In this document: positions 34,879 to 42,935 of the stretch, one piece after another
Position numbering within the stretch: the stretch's first letter is position 1
Layout of the letters: each line of letters starts with the position of its first letter
Assembly: GCF_041052385.1 (NCBI RefSeq)
Contig: NZ_CP163439.1
Span: 868,001 to 932,000, forward strand
Direction of reading: 5' to 3'
Length of the DNA stretch: 64,000 bases
Source of the DNA: Streptomyces sp. R28
Lineage (GTDB): Bacteria; Actinomycetota; Actinomycetes; Streptomycetales; Streptomycetaceae
The notes under the pieces: generated by a model
The model's database searches: none
What the model was told of the DNA's origin: nothing
The model's input: the letters and a program-made list of their open reading frames with translations, nothing else
Position numbers and translations under genes: made by a program

Positions 34879-34891
34879 GGTTAAACTAACC
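34879..34891. promoter_or_regulatory. GGTTA-AAC-TAACC inverted repeat upstream of the galactoside operon
   Basis: A perfect 5-bp inverted repeat with a three-base spacer lies about 76 bases upstream of the binding-protein gene, inside the only A/T-rich stretch in this area (34878-34920), where the promoter should be. A second GTTAAA follows at 34895-34900. ROK regulators favour A/T-rich sites, so this may be the operator of the operon's own ROK protein. This is inference from location. Confidence 0.5.
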
Positions 34892-35002
34892 CTCGTTAAA
34901 TCTCGCTACAAGCCTTTGTTTCGCACGAGTTTCAACCTGCACGACTCGCACACGAGCAAGAGCCGTCCACGCTCGGCGCCCTCGCAAGCCCCTTGCCCGA
35001 GG

Positions 35003-36739
35003 TCAGCCCTTGTCCAGGAAGCGCCGAAGCCGGGTCAGCGGCCAGGTGTTGATCACGTCGTCCTTGCTGAGCCAGCCGCGCTGTGCCGTGCCCACGCCGT
35101 AGCGCAGGTTGGCCAGGTGGATGACGGCGTGGGCGTCGCTGTCGACGGCGAACTTCACGCCGTGCCGCCGGGCCCGCAGGATGTCCTCGTCGCGCAGGTC
35201 GAGCCGGTCGGGGTGGGAGTTGATCTCCAGGGCCGTGCCGGTGCGCGCGCAGGCGGCGAAGACCGCGTCGAGGTCGGCGTCGATGCCGGGCCGCCTGCCG
35301 AGGAGGCGGGTGGTGGGGTGGCCGATGATGTGGACGTGCGGGTTCTCACAGGCCCGCACGATCCGCCGGGTCAGCGCCGCACGCTCCTGGTTGAAGTGCG
35401 AGTGCACCGAGGCCACGCACAGGTCGAAGCCGGCGAGGAACTCGGGCGGCCAGTCCACGTCGCCCTCGGGGCCGATGTTCAGCTCCGCGCCGTGCAGCAC
35501 CCGCATGCCGGCGCGCCTTCCACGCTTGCCGTACTCTCCGTCGAGCTCGCAGACGCGTGCGCGCTGGGCCATGATCCGTTCGTCGGTCATCCGCTGCATG
35601 GCCATGTCGGGGCCGTGGTCGGTGACCGCGTAGTAGGCGTAGCCGCGCTCGGCGGCCGCGGCGACCATCTCCTCCAGCGGGGCGAGACCGTCGGTGAGGT
35701 CGGTGTGGGTGTGCAGATCACCCCGGATGTCCTTCTCCTGGACCAGCTCGGGCAGCTCGCCGCGCAGCCCGGCCTCGATCTCGCCCCGGTCCTCGCGCAG
35801 GGTGGGCGGGATCCAGGGCAGGCCGAGCCGGGCGTACACGTCCTCCTCGGTCTCGGAGACGATCTTCTTGCCGGTCTCGGTGTCGAAGAGGCCGTACTCG
35901 GAGAGCTTGAGCTTCTTGTGGACGGCCATCTCCCGGGTGCGTATGTTGTGCGCCTTGGAGCCGGTGAAGTACTGCAGTGCCGCGCCCCAGGAATCCGGCG
36001 GTACGACCCGCAGGTCGACCTGGAGGCCTTTGCCGGTGCGGATCGACGTCTTCTTCTCGCCGTGTGCGATGACCTCCGAGACGTACGGCAGCTCGGTGAA
36101 GGCCCGCATCACGGGCTCGGACCTCTTCGCCGCGACGAGGATGTCGATGTCGCCGATCGTCTCGCGCACGCGGCGCAGCGATCCGGCGTAGGAGCAGCGC
36201 TGGCAGCCGGTGACCTGCGACATCTCGGCGACGATGTCCTCGGCGAGGCTCATGGCGACGTCGATCAGGACGCGGTCGCCGGAGGACTGCAGCAGGCCGA
36301 TGCCGTGCAGGATGTTCTCCTCCGTCTTCGGCCCGAAGCCCTTCAGGTCGCGCAGCCGCTCCTCGTGGATGGCGTCGGCGAGTTCCTCGGTCGTGGAGAT
36401 GCCCAGCTCCTGGTAGATGACCAGGGCCTTCTTCGGGCCGAGCGTGGGGATGGCGGTGAGCTGCCGGACCCCGGCGGGGATCTTCGCCCGTAGTTCCTCG
36501 ACGGCCGAGACGCTTCCGCTGGAGAAGTACTCGACGACCTTCTCGGCGATCGACTTGCCGACGTTGGGGATCTCCTTGAGGCCCTTGACGTCGAGCGTGG
36601 ACACGTCGGCGTGGTGACCGCCGATCGCCCGGGCGGCCTTCTCGTAGACGCGCGCCTTGAACGCGTCGCCTCCGGTGATCGAGATCAGGTCCGCGTACTC
36701 CTGGAGCAGCGCGGCGACCTCGTCGTTCGGACGGGCCAC
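35003..36739 (-). CDS. polX: Bacterial family X DNA polymerase / 3'-5' exonuclease PolX
   Basis: This 578-residue DNA repair enzyme for base-excision gap filling has an N-terminal family X polymerase and a C-terminal PHP phosphoesterase. In the polymerase half, helix-hairpin-helix segments (IPNVGKSIAEKV and LKGFGPKTEENIL) precede the nucleotidyltransferase motif GDIDILVAAK with the catalytic Asp pair. The PHP domain has DLHTHTDLTDG, VTDHGPDM, LHGAELNI, CVASVHSHF, GHPTTRL and VDSDAH, the full metal set. The start is a GTG (36739). It is transcribed alone and in other Streptomyces is also an isolated gene. Confidence 0.95.
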   Translation of the reverse strand: MARPNDEVAALLQEYADLISITGGDAFKARVYEKAARAIGGHHADVSTLDVKGLKEIPNVGKSIAEKVVEYFSSGSVSAVEELRAKIPAGVRQLTAIPTLGPKKALVIYQELGISTTEELADAIHEERLRDLKGFGPKTEENILHGIGLLQSSGDRVLIDVAMSLAEDIVAEMSQVTGCQRCSYAGSLRRVRETIGDIDILVAAKRSEPVMRAFTELPYVSEVIAHGEKKTSIRTGKGLQVDLRVVPPDSWGAALQYFTGSKAHNIRTREMAVHKKLKLSEYGLFDTETGKKIVSETEEDVYARLGLPWIPPTLREDRGEIEAGLRGELPELVQEKDIRGDLHTHTDLTDGLAPLEEMVAAAAERGYAYYAVTDHGPDMAMQRMTDERIMAQRARVCELDGEYGKRGRRAGMRVLHGAELNIGPEGDVDWPPEFLAGFDLCVASVHSHFNQERAALTRRIVRACENPHVHIIGHPTTRLLGRRPGIDADLDAVFAACARTGTALEINSHPDRLDLRDEDILRARRHGVKFAVDSDAHAVIHLANLRYGVGTAQRGWLSKDDVINTWPLTRLRRFLDKG

Positions 36740-36808
36740 ACCTCCAGGGTAGGCAAAGTGGGGCCGGGCGGCGCGGGCCGACGCCGCCGGGCACCCGGGA
36801 CATGGCCT

Positions 36809-38044
36809 CTACTGGCCCAGGGGGGTGGGCGGCGAAGTCGTGGGGTCGAGGACGGGCGGGGCCGGGATCGGAGGGTGCGCGGTGGTCGCCCGCTCCTTCG
36901 TCAGGGCGCCTGCGATCCTGCGGGCCAGGAGGGGGTCGGCCGGCAGGGCGTGCGCGGCGAACCAGCGGGCGGCCGCGGGGGCGGGGGACGGTTCGACGAA
37001 CTCGGCGCCCGCGTAGTCGTCGAGCGGTGGGTCGTAGACGTACCCCGCGACCACGCCGTGGTTCACCAGGCGTTCGAGGAGAGCGTCTCGGTCGTGGACG
37101 AGGAGCGGTACCCGGAACAGGGGTGGCGGGCCGTCGCCCACCCGGTCGCGCAGGGCCGGGCTGGCCCAGGTGGTGCCGGACAGCAGTGAGACGCCGGCCC
37201 TGCGGCGGGCGAGGTCGCCGTCGAGCATGGCCATCCGCAGCTCCAACTGTCCCCGGACCAGGGCTCCGTGGCGGCTGCGGAAGGCGTGCAGGTCGACCCG
37301 TACCCAGGGCTCGTACGCGGTCAGGCTCGGCGCGTGGCGTGCGCTGCGGGCGAGGCGGGGTGCGTGCAGGGCCATGCGGAAGTCGTCCCGCTCCAGCAGT
37401 CGCAGGCGCTGCATCGTGCGCCACACGGGACGCGCCAGATGCAGCGAGCGTACGGCGGACCGGGCCAGCGGGCGCAGTGTGGTGGACAGGTCGGCGCGCA
37501 GGCGGCGCGGCGTCAGCAGATCGTCGCGCAGCAGCTCCAACTCCCGCCGGGTGCGCGCGTCGTCGACGGCCAGGAAACCGCCGGCCATCCCCGCCACGTG
37601 CTTGGACAGGCTGAACGCCGCCGCCTCGCCGAAGGTGCCGATCGGCTGCCCGTCGACATGCGTGCCGATGGCGTGCGCCGCGTCCTCGATCAGCGGGATC
37701 CCCAACTCGTCGCAGCGGCGGCGCAGTTCGACGACCCGGTCCGGCACGCCGTACAGGTTCGTGGTCAGGACGGCGTCCACGTTCCGCCAGGTGGACTCCG
37801 GTACGGCGGCCGGGTCGATGTTGCCGTCCCACTGGGACACGGGGGCTTGTACGGGGCGCAGTCCGGCCGCGAGGACGACGAAGAGGATCACGTCGTCGTT
37901 CACCGGGGACATCAGCACCCGTCCGCCCGGCCGGCACCAGCGCCGCAGCGCCAGGTACAGGGCCAGTCGGGCCGAGGGCGTGTAGACGCATTCGCGTCCG
38001 ATGCGCCGTGTCATCATCGCGGCGAGCCGCGATCCGTACGGCAT
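36809..38044 (-). CDS. DegT/DnrJ/EryC1/StrS family aminotransferase-like protein
   Basis: This is a PLP enzyme of about 411 residues. The fold-type I core is present with NDDVILFVVLAAGLRP, the PLP-phosphate region, LIEDAAHAIGT near residue 130, and the Schiff-base Lys region AFSLSKHVAGMAGGF near 155. Family members transaminate sugar 3- or 4-keto groups. Here the middle (residues about 170-260) is unusual and Arg/Leu-rich, so this may be a variant with a different acceptor. ATG at 38044 has GAGG upstream; GTG at 38050 is an alternative. It is followed downstream by polX after 69 bases. It lies near the acetyltransferase gene, suggesting a shared envelope role. Confidence 0.82.
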   Translation of the reverse strand: MPYGSRLAAMMTRRIGRECVYTPSARLALYLALRRWCRPGGRVLMSPVNDDVILFVVLAAGLRPVQAPVSQWDGNIDPAAVPESTWRNVDAVLTTNLYGVPDRVVELRRRCDELGIPLIEDAAHAIGTHVDGQPIGTFGEAAAFSLSKHVAGMAGGFLAVDDARTRRELELLRDDLLTPRRLRADLSTTLRPLARSAVRSLHLARPVWRTMQRLRLLERDDFRMALHAPRLARSARHAPSLTAYEPWVRVDLHAFRSRHGALVRGQLELRMAMLDGDLARRRAGVSLLSGTTWASPALRDRVGDGPPPLFRVPLLVHDRDALLERLVNHGVVAGYVYDPPLDDYAGAEFVEPSPAPAAARWFAAHALPADPLLARRIAGALTKERATTAHPPIPAPPVLDPTTSPPTPLGQ

Positions 38045-38201
38045 GGTCACCTCTTCCGTGGAAGGGTACGAGGAGGGGTCGCCCGAGGCGGGCGGTGCAC
38101 GCCGGCGCGCGTCGATCAGGCCGCCGTGCAGGAGGATCCGAGACCGCGGGGCGCCATGGACACGACGCCGACGCGTTGCGTGTGACGAGAGCGGGCCCCG
38201 C

Positions 38202-39329
38202 TCAGCGGGCGCGTGCTCCCGTTCCTGACGAGTGGGCCGGGCCCGAGGTGCGCAGCGTGCCGACCGTCTTCAGCAGCCGGTCGGCGGGATCGCGCAGTCC
38301 GGGGTGGGCCAGGACCGTGTTTCTCAGGCCGCGCACGGGTCTGCGCCACAGCCGGTGTGCCGCCGCCACGGGGTGCGGGCGCACCGCGAACCCTTCGGCC
38401 ACCCGTAGCTCACGGGTCTTCAGCCAGTCCTTGTACTCCTTCTCGCCGCGCCCCATGTCCATCAGCGTCACGCCGTCCCGGCCCGCGGCGTCGGCCATCC
38501 GCAGGTGCATCATCAGTCCGGGCGAGTAGTAGCTGAACTCGGGGTCGTAGGCGGTGAACCAGGCCGCGAAGACCGTCCGCGACCTCGGCCCGAAGTGCGC
38601 GGCGACCGGCCGGTCACCGGCGTAGACCACGGACAGGATGCCGGTGAAGTGTTCCTCGCGGACCTGGAAGAGGTGCTCGACGAGGTCGACGATCCACGGC
38701 TTGGAGAACCGGTCCATCCGCCCCGTCCTGCGGTACTGGGCGGACTTCCACCGCATGAGCGTGCGCAGCACCCGCGGGTCGCGCTCGTCGTAGACGAACC
38801 GCACCTCGCCCACGTTCCGGCCCAGGCGCCGCTCCTTCTTCAGCGTCGTCTTGGCCTGTCCGGGGTACGTGGCGCGCAGCCACTGCGCGTAGTCGCCCTC
38901 GCCGGGCTTCAGGTCGAGCACGGGAGAGGCGAACGTGCCGGTGACGTACGGACCGAAGGGCTTCTGCTCCTCGACGAGGTGATCGAACTCGAAGACGGAC
39001 AGTCCGCAGGCCCGCAGCAGTTCCCGGGTGTCCCAGGTGACGCCCGGACGGTGCACGAGGGCCTGGCAGTCGGAGAGTCCGAGACCGATGGCCCGCCCGA
39101 CACCGAAGGCGGTGCGCTCGTACGGGAGGAAGCCGACGGCCTCCCCGTCCTCGTCCAGCACCGCCACCCGCGCCCCACCGCGGCACCTGCCGACTCCGAC
39201 GGCGAACTCCGGCGCCAGGAAGGGGTTGGCGTAGTCGGGCGACTCGTCCATCGCCCGGTGCCACGCCCGGCGCAGCGGTTCGCTCAGTTCGTCGGGTCTG
39301 TGAATCGTGATGGCGCTCTTGGATCGCAC
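38202..39329 (-). CDS. GNAT/FemAB-like acetyltransferase (CelD type)
   Basis: This is a 375-residue double GNAT-fold protein of the CelD/FemAB-like acetyltransferase group (BioF2-like). The C-terminal half has AGDRPVAAHFGPRSRTVFAAWFTAYDPEFSYYSPGLMMHLRMADAA in pieces (VAAHFG, AWFTAYDPEF, YSPGLMMHLRM) and MDMGRGEKEYKDWL. These regions are characteristic of such proteins in exopolysaccharide and cell-wall clusters. The GTG at 39329 is favoured because GGGGGGAG lies eight bases upstream; an ATG at 39395 lacks a site. Acyl transfer to a glycan or peptide is likely. It lies 157 bases from the DegT gene in the same direction. Confidence 0.8.
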   Translation of the reverse strand: MRSKSAITIHRPDELSEPLRRAWHRAMDESPDYANPFLAPEFAVGVGRCRGGARVAVLDEDGEAVGFLPYERTAFGVGRAIGLGLSDCQALVHRPGVTWDTRELLRACGLSVFEFDHLVEEQKPFGPYVTGTFASPVLDLKPGEGDYAQWLRATYPGQAKTTLKKERRLGRNVGEVRFVYDERDPRVLRTLMRWKSAQYRRTGRMDRFSKPWIVDLVEHLFQVREEHFTGILSVVYAGDRPVAAHFGPRSRTVFAAWFTAYDPEFSYYSPGLMMHLRMADAAGRDGVTLMDMGRGEKEYKDWLKTRELRVAEGFAVRPHPVAAAHRLWRRPVRGLRNTVLAHPGLRDPADRLLKTVGTLRTSGPAHSSGTGARAR

Positions 39330-39512
39330 GGCGAACGCTCCCCCCAAAAGTCCCCCCAGGACGCATTTCCAGCGCCTCGCCACATTTTCCCCCATGTCGA
39401 ACTATGCGGCGAGGCTCAAACGTCGCGAAACAGTACGCACGCTGTCAAGGTGCCTGCAGGAACCTTTAGCTGTGCTTGGTGTGGCCCCAACCGACCCACA
39501 GCGAAGGGAACT

Positions 39513-40280
39513 TCAGCGCAGCGCCACGACCACGTGGCTGGCGCCGTACTGCCAGACGACCCCGACGTGCCCGAACCCCGCCTGCCGCAGCAGCCGTTGA
39601 TGCGCGGACACGGACAGGCACGCCGCGCTGTCGGCCGTAGCGCTCTCGGGCTGTCGGCGTCGGCGTTCCGCGAGGAGGTCGGTCAGCTCGGGGTCCTGCG
39701 CGACGGCCGTCCACCAGGAGGCCCAGTCCTCGTGGGCGAAGGCGCGCCCGCGTTCGGCGTGGCGGCGGCCGACACAACCGGCGAGTTCGGCGAGCCAGGT
39801 GTCGTCGTGCGGGAAGTGGTCGCCGTTGACGAGGACGCCGCCGGGCCTGAGCAGCGCCGCGAGCTGCCGGTAGACGCGGTACAGGGCGTCCGCGCTCAGA
39901 TAGTGCAGGGCCGTCGTCGACACGGCGGCGTCGAGCGGGCGGGCCAGCCGCAGGGCCTTCGTCCAGCCCTCCTCGCCGATCACCGTGTCGACGTAGCGGG
40001 CCGCGTCCGGGTGGTGGGTGCGGGCCAGCTCCAGCAGCAGCGGGTCCATGTCCACGCCCACGATGTCCGCGTGCGGCAACCGCCGGGCCAGCCGGGCCGC
40101 CAGCGATCCGGGACCGCAGCCGAGGTCGACGACCAGCGGCCTGGCCGGGCCGCCGGCCACGGTCTGCTCGACCACGTCGCCGATCACCGTGAAACGCTCC
40201 TCGCGGTCCACGGCGTACCGCTGCTGCTGGCACTCCCAGCGCTCCACCCACCGCTCCGCCGTCGCCAGGCTCAGCCCCAT
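39513..40280 (-). CDS. Class I SAM-dependent methyltransferase
   Basis: This 255-residue enzyme has SAM motif I LVVDLGCGPGSLAARLA (about residue 50), the motif II acidic loop IVGVDMDPLLLELAR and DAAVSTTALHYL (post-motif). It is a small-molecule rather than a DNA or rRNA methyltransferase by layout. The ATG at 40280 is used. It lies 97 bases downstream of the PLP operon in the same direction, and the gap holds a palindrome at 40342-40358 that may be a regulator site. It could act on the product of the PLP operon or be independent. Confidence 0.88.
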   Translation of the reverse strand: MGLSLATAERWVERWECQQQRYAVDREERFTVIGDVVEQTVAGGPARPLVVDLGCGPGSLAARLARRLPHADIVGVDMDPLLLELARTHHPDAARYVDTVIGEEGWTKALRLARPLDAAVSTTALHYLSADALYRVYRQLAALLRPGGVLVNGDHFPHDDTWLAELAGCVGRRHAERGRAFAHEDWASWWTAVAQDPELTDLLAERRRRQPESATADSAACLSVSAHQRLLRQAGFGHVGVVWQYGASHVVVALR

Positions 40281-40341
40281 CCGGTCGTGCCACCTCGCCG
40301 TCTCGCACCTGTCTCACCCTGTCGGCGCCCGACACTACAAG

Positions 40342-40358
40342 ATGGAAACGGTTCCCAT
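40342..40358. promoter_or_regulatory. 17-bp near-palindrome ATGGnAACnGTTnCCAT, Zur-like
   Basis: Seven matched pairs surround the centre of ATGGAAACGGTTCCCAT; only one pair breaks symmetry. It lies in the 97-base gap between the SufS-like gene and the methyltransferase, 62 bases upstream of the methyltransferase start. The AAAC-GTT core resembles actinobacterial Zur (zinc) boxes, which would make the methyltransferase zinc-regulated. A LacI- or GntR-family site is equally possible. Confidence 0.5.
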
Positions 40359-40377
40359 TCCCCCTCATGGCGGTACG

Positions 40378-41595
40378 TCACCCGAGGGTGGCAAGGACGG
40401 CCAGCAGCCGGTCGACCTCCTCGGCGGTGTTGTAGACGTGCAGACTCACCCGCACCGACCCGGTCCGCTCCCCCGCGCTGCCCTGGCAGTGCTGGTCGGA
40501 GCGGACCATGAAGCCGTGACTGAACAGCACGAAGCCCAGGTCCCCGGAGTCGATGGCATGGTGCCGGAACGTGACGATGCCCTGGCGCTGCTGTACGGAG
40601 GAGTCGACGGCCAGGCTGTTCTGGCAGCCGAGGATCTCGTAGGCGTCGAGGCGCCCGAGGCCGTCGGTGAGCCGGGCCGCCAGGGCGACCGTCCACTGCT
40701 CGATCCGGTCGGTACCGGCCGTGTCCAGCCAGTCCAGGGCGGCGGCGAGGGAGGCGATACCGACCGTGTTGGGGGTGCCCGACCAGCCGCCCGGCGTGAA
40801 CTGCGGGCCGCGTGACTGGCGGGCCCAGACGACTCCCGTGCCGGGCAGCGCCATGGCCTTGTGCCCGGAGAAGACGACGAAGTCGACGTCCAGGTCGGCC
40901 ACCGACACGGGCAGATGGCCGATGCTCTGGGCGGCGTCCAGGCAGATGACCGCGTCCGGGCCGACCGCCCGGCGGATGCGGTGGATGTTCATGTTGCCGC
41001 CGTACACGTGGTGGACATGGCTGGCCGCGACGAACCGGGTGCGCGGGCCGGTCAGTTCCGTGAGCGCGGTGTGGTCGTAGTCGCCGGACGCCTGCTGGTA
41101 CGGCATCGGCCGGACGCGGATGTGGACGCCCTGCCGCGCCAGTTGTCGTTGCGCCTCCAACCAGGGCGCGATGTTGGCCTCGTGGTCGGCGACCGGGACG
41201 ACGATCTCGTCGCCGTCGGCGAGGAGTCGGGGCAGCCAGTCACCGGCGATGGTGCGCATGCCTTCGGTGGTGCCGCTGGTGAAGTGCACGGCCGAGCGCG
41301 TCGGGGCGGGGTCGTCCAGGAACCGCCGGACCCGGTCCCGGGCCTGCTCGACCAGGGACGTGGTCCGGTTGGCCCAGGTGTAGGTGCCGCGTCCCGCGTT
41401 GGCGTTGGTCGTGGTGAGGTAGGTGTGGACGGAGTCGAGTACGGCCTGCGGCTTCTGGGCGGTGGCGGCGCTGTCCAGGTAGGCAAGCTCCGGGTGGGCG
41501 GTGATGATCGGGAACTGGGTGCGCAGGGCGCGCTGCCACTCCCCCAACTCCGCGACGACGGCCGCCCCTTGGTTGTCGATCCTGGGGATGGTCAT
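40378..41595 (-). CDS. SufS/CsdA-like class V aminotransferase (cysteine desulfurase-like)
   Basis: This is a 405-residue PLP enzyme. The Schiff-base Lys is K246 in SGHKAMALPGTG, and the active-site Cys loop reads RSDQHCQ, with C370 in the position of the SufS persulfide Cys. HFTSGTTEGM binds PLP phosphate, VPVADHEANIAPWL and HVHHVYGGN are the usual contact regions, and LHVYNTAEEVDRLL ends the protein as in SufS. It should therefore be able to form a Cys persulfide. It begins five bases after the cysteine-synthase/rhodanese gene and is the last gene of the three-gene PLP operon. Iron-sulfur partner genes are absent here, so a dedicated sulfur donor role is suggested. Confidence 0.85.
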   Translation of the reverse strand: MTIPRIDNQGAAVVAELGEWQRALRTQFPIITAHPELAYLDSAATAQKPQAVLDSVHTYLTTTNANAGRGTYTWANRTTSLVEQARDRVRRFLDDPAPTRSAVHFTSGTTEGMRTIAGDWLPRLLADGDEIVVPVADHEANIAPWLEAQRQLARQGVHIRVRPMPYQQASGDYDHTALTELTGPRTRFVAASHVHHVYGGNMNIHRIRRAVGPDAVICLDAAQSIGHLPVSVADLDVDFVVFSGHKAMALPGTGVVWARQSRGPQFTPGGWSGTPNTVGIASLAAALDWLDTAGTDRIEQWTVALAARLTDGLGRLDAYEILGCQNSLAVDSSVQQRQGIVTFRHHAIDSGDLGFVLFSHGFMVRSDQHCQGSAGERTGSVRVSLHVYNTAEEVDRLLAVLATLG

Positions 41596-41600
41596 GGGCG

Positions 41601-42935
41601 TCAGTCCCGCACGAGGGGTGCGCCCGCGTCACGCCAGGCGATGATGCCGCCGGTGAGGCTGCGGACGTCCGGGTGCCCCATCCGGGTCAGCAGGGCGGCG
41701 TAGCGGGCGGACTTCTCGCCGACCGGGCAGGCCAGCAGGACCGGGCGGTTGCGGCTGAACGGCAGCCCGCCGTGCAGGAGTTCCTCGAAGAGCTCCTCGA
41801 CGATGTTGACCGAGCCGTCGATGTGCAGGGCGGCGTAGGCGTAGGGGCTGCGCAGATCGACGACGAGGGGTTCTCCGGTGGCGATCCACGCCTGGGCGTC
41901 GGTGACGCCGATGGCCGGTGCCGTGCGTATCTCGGCGTCCGACAGGTCGGCCGGGGAGTTCCTGCGGCGGGGGCGGCCGAAGAGGTCGGGGCGCCGCTGA
42001 CGGACGTAGCTGAGGTAGCTTTCGACCCGGTCGCAGACGATGAACACCGCCGACTGCCGATCCGAAGAGCCTTCGCCGGCCAACTCCTCGTCGACCGCGC
42101 GCAGTTGGCGTACGGCTCCGAAGTACGCGGCCCCTCCGGTGGGGCCGGCCAGGATGCCGCAGCGGCGATTGAGGGTCAGCATCCCCTCGATCGCCTCGTC
42201 GGCGCTCACCGTCTCGATGGAGTCGTAGGTGCCGGGGTCGAACAGGCCCACCTCGTGCGCCTCGTCGATGGTGCGGATGCCGGGGATGAAGTCGGACTTG
42301 GCCGCGACCAGACCGGCGACCCGTACGGCGGGGTCGTGTTCGCGCAGGGCGCGGGCGACGCCGGTGGAGGAGCCGGCGGTGCCCACGCAGGCGATGAACC
42401 AGTTGGGGGCCCGGCCGTCGAGGTCCTTGACGATCTCCGGTCCGGTGCCGGTGAAGTGGGCCTCGGTGTTGCGCGGGTTGAAGTACTGGTCGGTGTGCAG
42501 ATAGGTGCTGTCGGGCTCGGAGAGGGTGCGGTGGAAGAGGGTGAGCGGGTCGTCGGTGGCGGTCGGATCAAGGCACTCGCTCTGGCCGGGGAGTTCCTCG
42601 ATCTCCGCGCCCAGCAACAGCAGCAGGTCCTTGATCTCCGGGATGCGCATCCGGTTGGTGACGCTCTTGAAGGTCAGGCCGTGCATGCCCGCGAGCACGG
42701 CCAGGGCCTTGGCGGTGTTGCCGCTGGACAGCTCGACGACCTGGCCGCTCCCCTCGGCCGCGGCGGACAGGTGCGGTCGGGCCATGTTCCAGGCGGCCCG
42801 GTCCTTGACCGACCCGAAAGGGTTGAGCAGCTCCAGCTTGGCGTACAGGTCGATGTTCCTCAGGCCGTGCACGGCCGGGTCGATGCGCACCAGCGGTGTG
42901 TTGCCGATGGCGTCGGTGATGCTGTCGTACCTCAC
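41601..42935 (-). CDS. Cysteine-synthase-fold PLP enzyme fused to rhodanese domain
   Basis: This is a 444-residue fusion. The N-terminal part (to about residue 320) is a fold-type II PLP enzyme like CysK/SbnA. It has the PLP Lys K44 in FGSVKDRAAWN, the SSGNTAKALA substrate loop, and GTAGSSTGVARAL. The C-terminal part (residues about 350-444) is a rhodanese with the active-site loop ACPVGEKSARYA and Cys403. The Cys can carry a persulfide from a desulfurase and pass it to the synthase site. The GTG at 42935 overlaps the upstream decarboxylase stop (GTGA). It may use an activated serine (O-phosphoserine or O-acetylserine) with a persulfide or amine. This is inference. Confidence 0.86.
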   Translation of the reverse strand: MRYDSITDAIGNTPLVRIDPAVHGLRNIDLYAKLELLNPFGSVKDRAAWNMARPHLSAAAEGSGQVVELSSGNTAKALAVLAGMHGLTFKSVTNRMRIPEIKDLLLLLGAEIEELPGQSECLDPTATDDPLTLFHRTLSEPDSTYLHTDQYFNPRNTEAHFTGTGPEIVKDLDGRAPNWFIACVGTAGSSTGVARALREHDPAVRVAGLVAAKSDFIPGIRTIDEAHEVGLFDPGTYDSIETVSADEAIEGMLTLNRRCGILAGPTGGAAYFGAVRQLRAVDEELAGEGSSDRQSAVFIVCDRVESYLSYVRQRRPDLFGRPRRRNSPADLSDAEIRTAPAIGVTDAQAWIATGEPLVVDLRSPYAYAALHIDGSVNIVEELFEELLHGGLPFSRNRPVLLACPVGEKSARYAALLTRMGHPDVRSLTGGIIAWRDAGAPLVRD

